Positions 1 through 9,893 of a stretch of DNA of 64,000 bases are shown piece by piece. The notes beneath the pieces were generated by a model. That model was not told where the DNA came from, did no database searches, and worked only from the letters and a program-made list of their open reading frames with translations. The DNA comes from JADLHS01 sp020848635 (GTDB lineage: Bacteria; Verrucomicrobiota; Verrucomicrobiia; Limisphaerales; JADLHS01): positions 1 through 64,000 of the forward strand of contig JBAOIL010000011.1 of assembly GCA_037044975.1 (NCBI GenBank), written 5' to 3'. Every line of letters starts with the position of its first letter. Within the stretch, counting starts at the first letter, position 1. Made by a program: the position numbers and the translations under genes.

Positions 1-412
1 GCCAGCGAATGCGGTTTCCCAACCGACCGCCATGACCCGTTGCGCACCGCCCGTCTTGATCCTGGCCAAACGCGATCCCCATCGCGAGGCGCCGGGCTTT
101 GCACCCCCACGGCGAGTTGGGCGACCAAACCGGCCTGGCGGCAGAAAGGGTGAAGCGAAGCAGCCCCGCCGCTGGCCAAAGCCCACCGGCGCGCCCGAGC
201 CTTGGCCCCGAATCCATCCGGAAACCGCCGCAGGGAAAGCGGATCGGAGTGGGGTCGGAAAAACAAATCGCAAAGCGAGTCCTGCCGAAAAAGCCGAAAC
301 CGCGTAGGGAGACCGGCTGGACCTTGGCCGCGGATTCGTTCAACCCGGGAATGCAATTAACCCTCCGCTGCGCTCCGGGTTAACTACATTCCTTCAGATG
401 TTAGGCATCGTC
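1..412. other. Intergenic stretch without a convincing gene
   Basis: GC-rich sequence at the left edge of the window. Two overlapping open frames exist here, but their translations are Pro/Arg-rich, low in complexity and look like no known family. The only clear structure is the inverted repeat at 348-392, listed separately. It may be the tail of a gene lying outside the window, but nothing supports that. Confidence 0.5.
348..392. repeat. Imperfect inverted repeat, possible bidirectional terminator
   Basis: Arms 348-363 (GGAATGCAATTAACCC) and 377-392 (GGGTTAACTACATTCC) pair at 14 of 16 positions around a 13-base GC-rich loop. It lies just past the 3' end of the minus-strand gene ending at 413, so it could terminate that gene. 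There is no clean T-run. A REP-like dispersed palindrome is the alternative. Confidence 0.5.
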
Positions 413-709
413 TTAATGATCATGAAACTTCCCCGTCACTCGACCACCTGCGTCGAAGAATACCTCCATGCTACACCACTTCGCACGCTGAAAGCCGCCA
501 TAGAAAAACGCGCTCCGGTCTGGAGCATCGCGCCGAACATGATGTGGAGCTCCGAGCAGCTCTCGCACCTGCGTCTCCGTCATGCCGTCGGTAATCTGTG
601 CGAATCTGTCTGCCGAGACTGCCTCGCTGGAAACGAAAAACGCCATGAAAGCTGCGACTCCCAATACGAGTGCCAGAACCACCATCAGAACTCTGGTCGT
701 GCGCTTCAT
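413..709 (-). CDS. Small exported BamE/SmpA-like protein
   Basis: 98 aa. Residues 1-26 form an N-terminal signal peptide or membrane anchor (MKRTTRVLMVVLALVLGVAA). The remainder contains the phrase ITDGMTETQVRELLGAPHHV, typical of the SmpA/OmlA/BamE fold, in which a helix ending in 'GMT..qV..LLG.P' precedes a small beta sheet. The end, FFDAGGRVTGKFHDH, fits the last beta hairpin. There is no lipobox cysteine, so it is probably not a classical BamE lipoprotein. Many bacteria carry free-standing copies of this fold with unknown roles in the envelope. It is transcribed away from the IS110 element next door. The assignment to the fold is reasonable; the function is unknown. Confidence 0.72.
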   Translation of the reverse strand: MKRTTRVLMVVLALVLGVAAFMAFFVSSEAVSADRFAQITDGMTETQVRELLGAPHHVRRDAPDRSAFFYGGFQRAKWCSMEVFFDAGGRVTGKFHDH

Positions 710-739
710 GGTGACGTGAGATGCCTAGACCTTATGGCT

Positions 740-868
740 TAACAGAAAGTCAGAGCGGGTGTTTGATTCCTTTGAGCGTGGGTTATCCGCCGAAGCGGAC
801 CTATCCACAATGTTAAACGCCCGGCTTGAAGCTGGGCCATTGATAACAGAGTAACGAAACCAAACACC
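740..868 (+). ncRNA. Candidate IS110 bridge RNA / structured leader
   Basis: The roughly 150 bases before the transposase contain two stem-loops seen directly: 786-799 (TCCGC, loop CGAA, GCGGA) and 819-837 (GCCCGGCT paired with AGCTGGGC, one G-U pair). In IS110 elements of the IS621 type, the non-coding left end encodes a bridge RNA whose loops specify donor and target DNA. Position and folding fit that model. The RNA ends and recognition loops cannot be fixed from one copy, so this is an inference. The hairpins could simply be leader structure. Confidence 0.35.
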
Positions 869-869
869 C

Positions 870-2057
870 ATGAACAAAATCGTGCATTACATCGGCCTGG
901 ACGTCCATAAAGAAACCATCGCCGTTTCCATCGCGCCGCAGAATTCCACCGAGGTTCGCCGTTACGGCATTATCGGCGGCACGCTGGACGCCATCGATAA
1001 ACTCGTCAAGAAGCTCGCTGCGGAAAACGTCGAGCTGCACCTGGCCTATGAAGCCGGCCCGTGCGGTTTTGTCCTCTGCCGCCATCTGCGCAACAGGGGG
1101 TTTGTCTGCGAGGTCATCGCGCCTTCGCTCATTCCCAGGAAAGCTTCCGACAAGGTGAAGACCGACCGCCGGGATGCCGACCAGCTCGCCCGCCTTTTTC
1201 GCGCCGGTGAACTAACTTCCATTCACGTGCCCGATCAGGAGGATGAAGCCATTCGCGATCTGGTCCGCGCGCGCTTTGCCGCCATGACCGATCAACGCCA
1301 GGCGCGCAATCGCCTCAAAGGTTTTCTTTTGCGCCTGGGCTATCGTTACACCGGCAAAAGCAGTTGGACGGATGCGCACAAGCGGTATCTCGCCGGCTTG
1401 GTGATGCCGCAAGGCCCCCAGCAAATCGCCTTTCAGGAATACATTCATGCGATCAATGATGCGACCGATCGGCTGGACCGGCTGGCCCAGGCAGTCGAGG
1501 ACGCGTTGCCGGACTGGAAACGGGAACCGGTGGTGCGCGCGCTCATGAGTCTGCGTGGCGTGCAGGTGCTGACCGGGATGACGCTTGTGGCCGAGGTGGG
1601 TGACTTCAACCGGTTCACCGATCCGCGTTCGCTCATGCACTTCCTCGGCCTGACGCCCAGTGAACATTCCAGTGGCGGTTCGCGCGTGCAGGGTGGCATC
1701 ACCCGGTGCGGCAACAGTCATTGCCGGCGGATCCTCACCGAAGCGGCGTGGCACTACCGCTTGCAACCCAAGGTGAGCGAGGCGATTCAGCAACGGCAGC
1801 AAGGCCAGAGCAAGAAAGTGCAAACCATTGCCTGGGAAGCGCAGCAACGATTGCACAAACGGTTCAAAACACTTTCCGCGAAAAAGAAGAGCGTGATCGC
1901 CGCCACCGCCGTGGCGCGCGAGCTGGCCGGGTTCGTGTGGGCCATTGCCTGCGAAATCAAACCTGCGGACAAACCCGCCGCGCCCGAGATCATCCGCACC
2001 TGCAAGGGCAAGGTGTATCGACTGGACGCGAACAAGAAGATGGCCCAGACCAAATAG
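870..2057 (+). mobile_element. IS110-family transposase (DEDD recombinase), intact
   Basis: 395 aa, a normal length for the family and with no internal stop. The N-terminal RuvC-like DEDD domain shows IGLDVHKE (Asp11), the EAGPCGF glutamate (Glu61) and TDRRDADQLARLF (Asp99, Asp102 and Asp104 in the acidic cluster). The C-terminal transposase_20 domain shows MSLRGVQVLTGMTLVAEVGD and the serine-containing GLTPSEHSSGG followed by ITRCGNSHCRRILTEAAW. IS110 enzymes insert DNA without terminal inverted repeats, guided by a bridge RNA, so the element ends cannot be marked from this single copy. The reading frame looks functional. The neighbouring genes show no obvious disruption. Confidence 0.93.
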
Positions 2058-2589
2058 CATTTAAGAAATGAAGCGGAGGCAAATGCGCGAACAGAACCAA
2101 GGCAACTGTCGTCACGGTATCCAACCGCTGACGCGCCGGTTCTCGCTACGCGTCCGCTGCGCTCGCCCGGAGCCAGGTTCCGGGCAAGGATCAGAAACCC
2201 CAACCCGATGGAATCAGTTTTGGAGTGGATTGATGAGTTGGCGCGCAGCAGCGCGGTTTAGGCGAACCCTCGTTGTCGTTAAGAGGAAACCCCGGAGCAA
2301 TCCGGCTGGACCCTCGTGCCTAGAGAGAGGAAGCGCCGCGTCGAACCGTGGTCCTGTGCTATATCCAGTTGCGCAAGCGACTGTGAACTCACGTATATCA
2401 GCATGATCAACCGTCGTTGATTACGCTGCGCGCGCCAACCCAACAGTCCATTGCGCAAGGTCGGAAGCAGAACCGTGAAATAATCGGAACCAAATCTTAC
2501 TGCCCGCTTGACAAAGATTAAGCCATATCAACGACTAGGGTCATTCATTGGCGGCAACTTTGTTGCCGTCAAACAACGAAAGCTAAAAA
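2058..2589. other. Non-coding stretch after the IS110 transposase
   Basis: About 530 bases with no supported gene; the short open frame at 2068-2406 is Arg/Pro-rich and unlike any known protein. It should contain the right end of the IS110 element, which cannot be placed. A short perfect hairpin (GGCAAC, loop TTT, GTTGCC, about 2552-2566) lies just before the start of the coiled-coil gene, in its 5' leader. It could affect that gene's translation or end upstream transcription. Confidence 0.5.
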
Positions 2590-2958
2590 ATGAAATCTAA
2601 TGCGCAATTGCAACAAGACGTCGTCTCCACCGCCGACGCCCAAGATAGACAGGATCATGCCACTTGGAGAAGTGAAGACGCCGCTTGGTCCAAAGATCAC
2701 CAGGAAGCTGAAGCCATCCTCGAACGAGCGAACAAGGTCATCGCCGAGAATGAATCGAACATGCGGTCGCTTGAGCAAGAAATCGCCCGACACGAACGAG
2801 AAATCGCCAGCCACCAGAAAGCCAGCAACGCTGTGTCTGCCGCACCTCAGGATGCCGAAGCAAACCATGCCAAGCACAAGCGCGAGCACAAGGCCGCCAA
2901 GGCTCATCATGAGCGTATCACGAATGCCTTGCGCGCCCTCGATGCGGCACTGAAATGA
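2590..2958 (+). CDS. Small charged coiled-coil protein, unknown function
   Basis: 122 aa, rich in Ala, Glu, Lys, His and Gln, with no signal peptide or membrane segment. From about residue 25 to the end it is predicted by eye to be helical with heptad-like spacing, for example in AEAILERANKVIAENESNM and SLEQEIARHEREIASHQK. Soluble cytoplasmic coiled-coil proteins of this type are common before stress loci, but no named family is recognised. A short hairpin (ATCGCC/GGCGAT, 2958-2975) directly follows the stop and might end its transcript. It is probably a separate unit from the phosphoketolase gene downstream. Confidence 0.7.
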   Translation: MKSNAQLQQDVVSTADAQDRQDHATWRSEDAAWSKDHQEAEAILERANKVIAENESNMRSLEQEIARHEREIASHQKASNAVSAAPQDAEANHAKHKREHKAAKAHHERITNALRALDAALK

Positions 2959-3121
2959 TCGCCTTTGAGGGCGATTCTGTTGCTGAAGGTCTCTGCCCAG
3001 GCCGAGGCGCTGGCTTTTGGCAAAACCGCCGAAGAGTTCAAAACCTTAGGTACCTTGAATTCTTTTGTCAGGCTGTTGACCACACAATGAATCGGCCAGT
3101 TGCCAACCCGAAATTGGAAAC

Positions 3122-5540
3122 ATGACTACCAAAACCCTCACACCTGAGTTGCCCAGAAAAACGGATAGCTTCGGAATCACAACCTTAACTCCGGAGTTCC
3201 TCCACAGAATGGACGCCTACTGGCGCGCGGCGAATTACCTCTCCGTCGGCCAGATTTATCTCGCGGCCAATCCGTTGCTCAAACGTCCGCTCGCGCTCAG
3301 CGGACGTGAAACACATGCTGCTTGGACATTGGGGCACGACGCCCGGGCAGAACTTCATCTACGTTCACCTGAACCGCGCCATTAAGGAACACGACCTCAA
3401 CATGATTTATGTCTCCGGTCCGGGACACGGCGGCCCGGCGGCGGTGGGCAACACCTACTTGGAGGGCACATACAGCGAGATTTATCCGCACATCAGTCAG
3501 GATGAAGCCGGGCTGCAAAGGCTGTTCAAGCAATTTTCGTTTCCCGGAGGTATTCCCAGTCATGTGTCGCCGGAATGTCCCGGCTCCATCCACGAGGGCG
3601 GCGAGTTGGGCTATTCGTTGAGTCATTCGTTCGGCGCGGTGTTCGACAATCCCGGTCTAATCGTCGCTTGCTGCGTCGGCGACGGCGAGGCGGAAACCGG
3701 CCCGCTCGCCACATCGTGGCAATCGAACAAGTTCCTCAATCCCGTCACTGATGGTGTGGTGCTGCCGATCCTGCATCTCAACGGCTACAAGATCGCTACG
3801 CCAACCGTTCTCGATCGCATCGAACCCGAGGAGCTGGATCAGTTTCTCCGCGGCAATGGCTGGACGCCCCATTATGTTATTGGGGACCAACCGGCATTGA
3901 TGCACCAGGCCATGGCGACGACGCTCGACACGGTGGTGGCGGAGATCAAGCGCATCCAGCATGAAGCCCGCAGCAACGGCAACACCATGCGCCCGCGTTG
4001 GCCCATGATCGTTCTCAAATCTCCCAAAGGCTGGACCGGGCCGAAGGTGGTGGACGGCGTGCAAATAGAAGGCACATTCCGCGCGCATCAAGTCCCACTC
4101 TCCGACCCGAGCGCACATCCCGAACATCTCAAGTTGTTGGAAGAATGGTTGCGCAGCTACCGACCGGAGGAACTTTTCGACGAGCGGGGCAGACTCAAAC
4201 CGGAACTGGCCGAGCTCGCGCCCCGGGGCAACCGCCGCATGGGCGCGAATCCCCACGCCAACGGCGGCATACTACTCCGCGACCTCGTCCTGCCCGACTT
4301 TCGGAACTACGCGGTCAAAGTTCCGTCTCCGGGGACAGTGCAGGCCTCCGACGCCCATGAACTGGGCGTGTTCCTGCGCGACGTGGCCAAACTCAATCAG
4401 CCGCAGCGCAATTTCCGGATCTTCGGAGCCGACGTGACCCTCTCCGACCGCCTCGGCGCGGTATTTGAGGTGACCAATCGGCAGTGGGACGGGCGCACGC
4501 GGCCAACCGATGAGTTTCTCGCCGTGGAGGGCCGGGTGATGGAGATGTTGAGCGAGCATCAATGCCAGGGCTGGCTCGAAGGGTATCTGCTCACCGGCCG
4601 GCACGGGCTGTTTAACAGCTATGAAGCGTTCATTCATATTGTTGATTCCATGTTCAACCAGCACGCCAAGTGGTTGCGAGTCTCAGCATGCCTGCCGTGG
4701 CGACGCCCCATCGCGTCGCTCAACTACCTGCTGGCCTCCCATGTCTGGCAACAGATGCATAACGGGCTAACGCATCAGGACCCTGGTTTCCTGGATGTGG
4801 TGGTGAACAAGAAAGCCTCCGTCGTGCGCGTCTATCTGCCGCCGGATGCCAACTGCCTGCTCTCCGTCTGGGATCATTGCTTGCGCAGCCGCCACTACGT
4901 CAACGTCGTGATCGCCGGCAAATATCAAGCGCCGCAATGGCTAACGATGGACGCCGCCGTCAAACATTGCACCGCCGGCATTGGCATCTGGCAATGGGCG
5001 AGCAGCGACGCCGGCAGCGAACCCGATGTCGTCATGGCCTGCTGTGGTGATGTGCCCACGCTGGAGACGCTCGCTGCTGTCTCCATCCTGCGCGAGCATT
5101 TGCCCGACCTGAAAATCCGCGTCGTCAACGTCGTGGATCTCATGCGACTGCAACCAGAGCGCGAACACCCGCATGGACTAAGCGACGCCGATTTCGACGC
5201 GCTGTTCACCAAGGACAAACCGGTCATCTTCGCCTTTCACGCCTACCCGTGGTTGATTCACCGGCTGACGTATCGTCGCACCAATCACCACAACATCCAC
5301 GTCCGCGGCTACAAGGAAGAAGGCACGATCACCACGCCGTTCGACATGACCGTGCTGAACGACTTGGACCGCTTCCACCTTGTGATGGACACCATTGATC
5401 GCCTGCCGCAGACCGGCAAAAAAGGTCGTGCCCTCAAGCTGCGACTGCAAGCCAAGCTCATCGAGCACAAACAATACATTGATAAACACGGCCAGGACCT
5501 GCCGGAGATTCGCGACTGGAAATGGAGCAACCTCAAATGA
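3122..5540 (+). CDS. xfp: Xylulose-5-P/fructose-6-P phosphoketolase (one frameshift)
   Basis: A ThDP enzyme that splits xylulose 5-phosphate (or fructose 6-phosphate) with phosphate into acetyl phosphate plus glyceraldehyde 3-phosphate (or erythrose 4-phosphate). The N-terminal part (3122 to about 3300, MDAYWRAANYLSVGQIYL) and the rest (from about 3300, HMLLGHWGTTPGQNFIYVHL) lie in different frames. Removing one G of the GG at 3302-3303 joins them into about 800 aa, the family's usual size. Diagnostic motifs are GPGHGGPAAVGNTYLEGTYSE split around 3420-3480, EGGELGYSLSHSFGAVFDNPG and the ThDP motif GDGEAETGP. The C-terminal domain has GHGLFNSYEAFIHIVDSM. Its stop overlaps the aldolase start (ATGA), so the two are probably translated together. 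Function is secure; the frameshift may be a sequence error. Confidence 0.93.
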
Positions 5541-6559
5541 ACACACAACTGCTGATAGACACCGCAAAGGCGATGGTCGCCGACGACAAGGGCGTGCTCG
5601 CGATGGACGAAAGTCATCCTACCTGCAACAAGCGATTTGCCAAATTGGGCATTCCCCAGACCGAGGAGGCCCGACGCGCGTATCGGGAATTGATCATCAC
5701 CACGCCCGGTCTGGGCGAATCTATCAGTGGCGCGATCCTTTTCGACGAGACGATTCGCCAGCAAAAGAAGGACGGCACTCCCTTCATCCAAGTCATTACC
5801 GATGCCGGAATCATTCCCGGCATAAAAGTGGACGTCGGCGCGAAGGACATGGCCGGTCATCCCGGAGAGAAAATCACGGAAGGTCTGGACGGCTTGCGCG
5901 AGCGGCTGAAGGAATATTTTCAACTCGGCGCGCGGTTCGCCAAGTGGCGCGCGGTGATTACCATGGGCGATGACGTTCCCAGCCGCAGTGGCCTGGAGGC
6001 CAACGCCCACGCGCTGGCTCGCTACGCCGCGTTGTGCCAGGAAGCCGGACTCGTCCCCATCGTCGAGCCGGAAGTCCTCATGGACGGAGAACATTCTTTG
6101 GAGCGGTGTCGCAAAGTCACGGAAGAAGCCCTGCGAAACGTCTTCATCCAATTGAACTGCCAGCGCGTGCTGCTGGAAGGAATCATCCTCAAACCCAACA
6201 TGGTGCTGCCGGGTTTGACCTGCCCGCAGCAGGCATCGGACGAAGCAGTCGCCGACGCCACGGTGGAGTGTCTCTTGCGAACCGTCCCCGCTGCCGTGCC
6301 GGGCATTGCGTTCCTGTCGGGCGGTCAATCCGCCGAACTGGCTTCGGCCCGTTTGAATGCCATGAATGTCCGATTCAAGTCACGCGTGCCTTGGGCTTTG
6401 TCGTTCTCGTATGGCCGCGCTCTCCAGCAACCGGCTTTGGAAATTTGGCACGGCCAAGAGGCGAACGTAAAAGCGGCGCAACAAGCTTTGCTTCATCGCG
6501 CCCAGTGCAATCGGGCGGCGCGCCGAGGCGAATACACTGCCGCGATGGAAACCAAATGA
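5537..6559 (+). CDS. Class I fructose-bisphosphate aldolase
   Basis: 340 aa from the ATG that overlaps the phosphoketolase stop (ATGA, 5537-5540). It cleaves fructose 1,6-bisphosphate into dihydroxyacetone phosphate and glyceraldehyde 3-phosphate through a lysine Schiff base. It belongs to the eukaryote-like class I family. KGVLAMDES holds the catalytic aspartate, and LEGIILKPNMVLPG holds the Schiff-base lysine. FLSGGQSAELASARLNAMN and PWALSFSYGRALQQPAL are C-terminal landmarks. Placed directly after phosphoketolase, it can feed or drain the same triose and hexose phosphate pool, so the pair may form a C2/C3 shunt that yields acetyl phosphate. It is not the metal-dependent class II enzyme. 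Confidence 0.95.
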   Translation: MNTQLLIDTAKAMVADDKGVLAMDESHPTCNKRFAKLGIPQTEEARRAYRELIITTPGLGESISGAILFDETIRQQKKDGTPFIQVITDAGIIPGIKVDVGAKDMAGHPGEKITEGLDGLRERLKEYFQLGARFAKWRAVITMGDDVPSRSGLEANAHALARYAALCQEAGLVPIVEPEVLMDGEHSLERCRKVTEEALRNVFIQLNCQRVLLEGIILKPNMVLPGLTCPQQASDEAVADATVECLLRTVPAAVPGIAFLSGGQSAELASARLNAMNVRFKSRVPWALSFSYGRALQQPALEIWHGQEANVKAAQQALLHRAQCNRAARRGEYTAAMETK

Positions 6560-6723
6560 GCATCCGCACCCGCCCGTCGGGCCGCTTGACTCAATCCGAT
6601 TAATGCCCTGCGGCGCGAGTAGCGGATTCGTTCTCAGCATCTCTCGACTCGGCCCAAGAAGTTGCCAGTGGGGGTAACACCCCATGTCGCTGATGGCGAA
6701 GGCGACGTAACTTCTTCAGGATT
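6560..6723. repeat. Intergenic spacer with GGGTNACACCCCAT motif
   Basis: Spacer between the aldolase and aldehyde dehydrogenase genes. It contains GGGTAACACCCCAT at 6672-6685, which differs at one base from the 14-base core of the identical 21-base copies at 13308-13328 and 14218-14238. All three lie on the same strand in spacers of this gene block. They may be a dispersed palindrome-like element or a regulatory site; nothing here shows which. Confidence 0.45.
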
Positions 6724-8169
6724 ATGACAACCGCGCTTGCCACCCCGCCCCCTACGCTTAAAAAGACCACTTCCAAAGTGAAGGCCAAAGCCTACCAAAG
6801 CGTGAATCCTTTCAATGGCAAAACGCTCAAGACGTTCGAGGAGTTGACCGCCACACAACTTGAGCAGGCGATCAAAAAGGCCGAGACGTGCTTCGAGTCC
6901 TGGCGGCATATGACGTTTGCCGAACGCGCCATCATTGTTACCAAAGCCGCAACTCTTATGCGCGAGCGCGCGGACGAGTTTGCCAAACCGGTGACGCTCG
7001 AAATGGGTAAGCTCATTGCTGAATCACGCGGCGAGGTGGCGTTGAGCGCGGACATCATCGAATACTATGCCTGGAACGCAGAGAGCTTTCTCGCGCCGCA
7101 AATCCTCAAGCCGAAGCTGGGCGAAGCCGTGATTGAAAGCAGCCCGTTCGGTGTGCTCTTCGGCGTGCAGCCGTGGAATTTTCCTTACTACCAGCTTGCG
7201 CGATTTGCCGCGCCCAATCTAATGGCAGGCAATGTCGTGATGGTGAAGCACGCCGGGTGCGTGCCGCAATGCGCCATCGCGTTTGCGAAGTTGTGGCTCG
7301 ACGCCGGTGCGCCGGCAGGGGCTTACACCAATCTGCTGATCTCGCACGATCAGGTGAATCAGGTCATTGATGATCCGCGGATCAAAGGGGTCGCGCTGAC
7401 CGGTGGCGTGGATGCGGCCCGAAGCGTTGCGGCGCGCGCCGGACACAACGTCAAGAAGACCACGATGGAACTCGGCGGCAACGACGCCTTCATCGTGCTC
7501 GCGGATGCCGATCTCGACGCCACGGTGAAGTGGGCGGTCTGGGCCAAAATGAACAATACCGGGCAATGCTGCGTCGCGGCGAAGCGCTTCATCATCGCCG
7601 ACGAAATTGCCGATGCGTTTCTAGAAAAGTTCCAAGCTGCGCTCACAACCCTCAAGCCCGGTGATCCGATGGATGCAGCAACCACACTCGCCCCACTGTC
7701 CACGGAAGCTGCTTTGATCAATTTGCTGGCGCAGATCAAAGAAGCGGTTGCCAAAGGGGCAAAGGTGCTGCTGGGCGGCAATCGGATGGACCGCCCCGGC
7801 TCGTTTATGCAGCCGACGATTCTCACGAATATCAAACCCGGCAATCCCGCTTACCGCGAAGAATTCTTCGGCCCGGTCGCGCTCATCTTCCGCGTGAAGA
7901 ATGAGGACGAAGCGGTGGCGCTCGCCAACGATTCCGACTACGGCCTGGGCGGATCGGTCTTCACCAAGAACGTCGCGCTCGGCAAACAAGTGGCGAGTCG
8001 CATTGACACCGGCATGGTGTTCATCAATCACCCGACGTGGACGGCGTGCGATCTGCCGTTCGGTGGCATCAAGAACTCTGGCTACGGCCGCGAACTTTCC
8101 GGTTTGGGCATTCAAGAATTCGTGAACAAAAAGCTGGTGCGCACCAGTTCCATTGACGCTGCGGCCTGA
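6724..8169 (+). CDS. Aldehyde dehydrogenase, succinate-semialdehyde type
   Basis: 481 aa, full length for the NAD(P)-dependent ALDH superfamily. The cofactor-binding region begins FGVQPWNFPYYQLAR. The catalytic glutamate is in TTMELGGNDAFIVL (Glu249), and the nucleophile is in NNTGQCCVAAKR (Cys283 by the GQxC rule). The segment PFGGIKNSGYGRELSGLGI near the C-terminus is typical. Overall resemblance is closest to succinate-semialdehyde dehydrogenases of the GabD/Sad group, but substrate cannot be fixed from sequence. No GABA transaminase gene is nearby. The first roughly 15 residues are a weakly conserved basic extension; the next possible start is not clearly better. Confidence 0.9.
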   Translation: MTTALATPPPTLKKTTSKVKAKAYQSVNPFNGKTLKTFEELTATQLEQAIKKAETCFESWRHMTFAERAIIVTKAATLMRERADEFAKPVTLEMGKLIAESRGEVALSADIIEYYAWNAESFLAPQILKPKLGEAVIESSPFGVLFGVQPWNFPYYQLARFAAPNLMAGNVVMVKHAGCVPQCAIAFAKLWLDAGAPAGAYTNLLISHDQVNQVIDDPRIKGVALTGGVDAARSVAARAGHNVKKTTMELGGNDAFIVLADADLDATVKWAVWAKMNNTGQCCVAAKRFIIADEIADAFLEKFQAALTTLKPGDPMDAATTLAPLSTEAALINLLAQIKEAVAKGAKVLLGGNRMDRPGSFMQPTILTNIKPGNPAYREEFFGPVALIFRVKNEDEAVALANDSDYGLGGSVFTKNVALGKQVASRIDTGMVFINHPTWTACDLPFGGIKNSGYGRELSGLGIQEFVNKKLVRTSSIDAAA

Positions 8170-8206
8170 GCGCGGGACTAGCAAACCTCTTTCAACGACT
8201 AAAGCT

Positions 8207-9088
8207 ATGACCATAAAGAATTCAAAAGCCGTCACGACCACCAAGCCGGTTTGGTTCATCACGGGTTGCTCGACTGGTTTCGGTCGCGAGCTTGCCAAGC
8301 ATGTTTCGGAACTTGGTTATCCCACCGTGGTAACGGCCCGCAATCCCGCCGATGTCAAAGACCTAGCCAACATGGGCGATGTGCTGGTGCTCAAGCTGGA
8401 TGTCACCGATCAAGCGCAGGTTGATGCGGCCATCAAAGCGGCGCAGCAGAAGTTTGGCGGCATTGATGTGCTCGTGAACAACGCCGGCATCGGCTATTTC
8501 GCGGCGGTAGAGGAGAGCGAAGAAAAGGAAGTGCGCCGGATGTTCGAGATCAACGTGTTCGGTCTGAGTCGCATGATTCAAGCGGTGCTGCCAGGAATGC
8601 GGCAGCGGCGCAAGGGCTGCATCGTCAATCTGTCCTCCATCGGCGGGCTATGCGGCTTCCCGGCGCTCGCGTTTTACAACGCGACGAAATTTGCCGTCGA
8701 AGGATTATCCGAAGCGCTTTGGCAGGAGGTTGAACCGCTGGGGATCAAAGTGATGCTGGTTGAGCCGAGCGGCTTTCGCACTGATTGGGCCGGACGTTCG
8801 GCAAATGAAAGCAAACGGCGGATTGAAGACTACGCGAAGACGGCGGGTGAGTGGCGCAGTGAAATCCGCGCCGACTCCGGCCAGCAGCCGGGCGATCCAG
8901 TCCGCGCGGCGCAGGCAATCGTGAAAGCTGTCGAGTCGCCGTATCCGCCCCACCGTTTGCTGCTCGGCAACAATGCTTACGAAGGCGCGACGGCCAAGCT
9001 CGCAGCGCTCGGCAAAGAATTCAAAGCGTGGGAAGCCGTTTCCCGTGGCGCAGATTTTCCAAAGGAAACTCCGGCGCTGGCGGCTTGA
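8207..9088 (+). CDS. Short-chain dehydrogenase/reductase
   Basis: 293 aa from the ATG at 8207 (MTIKNSKAV); an upstream in-frame start would overlap the aldehyde dehydrogenase end. Classical SDR features are the Rossmann motif ITGCSTGFGRELA, LKLDVTD for the adenine pocket, NNAGIGYF, the catalytic serine in NLSSIGGLCG and YNATK with the catalytic Tyr and Lys. After the active site, VEPSGFRTDWAG matches oxidoreductases of the 'SDR family, classical' group that act on ketones or aldehydes. Substrate is unknown. It sits 38 bases after the aldehyde dehydrogenase and is probably co-transcribed with it. Confidence 0.92.
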   Translation: MTIKNSKAVTTTKPVWFITGCSTGFGRELAKHVSELGYPTVVTARNPADVKDLANMGDVLVLKLDVTDQAQVDAAIKAAQQKFGGIDVLVNNAGIGYFAAVEESEEKEVRRMFEINVFGLSRMIQAVLPGMRQRRKGCIVNLSSIGGLCGFPALAFYNATKFAVEGLSEALWQEVEPLGIKVMLVEPSGFRTDWAGRSANESKRRIEDYAKTAGEWRSEIRADSGQQPGDPVRAAQAIVKAVESPYPPHRLLLGNNAYEGATAKLAALGKEFKAWEAVSRGADFPKETPALAA

Positions 9089-9144
9089 GCGATTGCCTTG
9101 ACCGTTTGTGTGTAAACCATCATTCGGGATGAATAACGCATTCC

Positions 9145-9891
9145 ATGAAAAGGCTCATCGTATTCGATCTGGATGGCACGCTGGCCGAAAGCAAATCCGC
9201 GCTTGATGCGGAGATGTCCACGCTACTCAGTGCGTTGCTCGGCATCGTGAAAGTCGCGGTAATCTCCGGCGGCAACTGGCCGCAGTTTGAAAAACAATTG
9301 CTCGGCAATCTTCCTCATGATGAACGCCTGAACAACTTGTCGCTTTTGCCGACCTGCGGGACAAAGTTCTACCGCTACGACTCCGGCTGGAAATTACTTT
9401 ACTCGGAAGATTTCACGACCGAGCAAAAGGAGAAGATTGTCCGCTCCTTCAAGCAAGTGATGGCGGCATCAGGCTTCGAGGTTCACCAGACTTGGGGCGA
9501 GGTCGTTGAAGACCGGGGCAGTCAGATCACGTTCTCGGCGCTGGGGCAGCAAGCGCCCATTGAGGAAAAGAAGAAGTGGGATTTGGACTTCGCCAAGCGG
9601 CAACGAATGAAAATGCTGCTCGACAAACTCATCCCTGAATTTTCTGTGCGCTTGGGCGGCACGACCTCTGTTGATGTCACCAAGCCAGGCATTGATAAGG
9701 CCTATGGCATCAGAAAACTCCGCGACACGCTCGGTATCGCAATTCACGAAATGATTTTCGTCGGGGACGCCTTGTTCCCTGGTGGAAATGATTATCCGGC
9801 GAAGGAGGCAGACGTTGTGTCCATCCAGGTTCGCGACCCGAACGAGTCTAAGCGAGTGATCGAAGCGATCATCGCTTGTTTGAGCGACTGA
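9145..9891 (+). CDS. HAD-IIB phosphatase, phosphomannomutase-like
   Basis: 248 aa. It begins with the HAD nucleophile motif FDLDGTLAESKS (both aspartates present). Motif II lies around KVAVISGGNW, and the C-terminal metal-binding motif is FVGDALFPGGNDYPAK. The GDxxxPGGNDY form is characteristic of the eukaryote-like phosphomannomutase subgroup of HAD-IIB. It could therefore be a mannose/glucose phosphomutase or a sugar-phosphate phosphatase. It is separated by only two bases from the next gene, a histidine phosphatase, so the two are likely one transcription unit acting on sugar phosphates. Confidence 0.85.
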   Translation: MKRLIVFDLDGTLAESKSALDAEMSTLLSALLGIVKVAVISGGNWPQFEKQLLGNLPHDERLNNLSLLPTCGTKFYRYDSGWKLLYSEDFTTEQKEKIVRSFKQVMAASGFEVHQTWGEVVEDRGSQITFSALGQQAPIEEKKKWDLDFAKRQRMKMLLDKLIPEFSVRLGGTTSVDVTKPGIDKAYGIRKLRDTLGIAIHEMIFVGDALFPGGNDYPAKEADVVSIQVRDPNESKRVIEAIIACLSD

Positions 9892-9893
9892 CT

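Noticed and set aside
2501..2540. TTGACA before the coiled-coil gene
   Set aside because: No usable -10 at 16-18 bases downstream.
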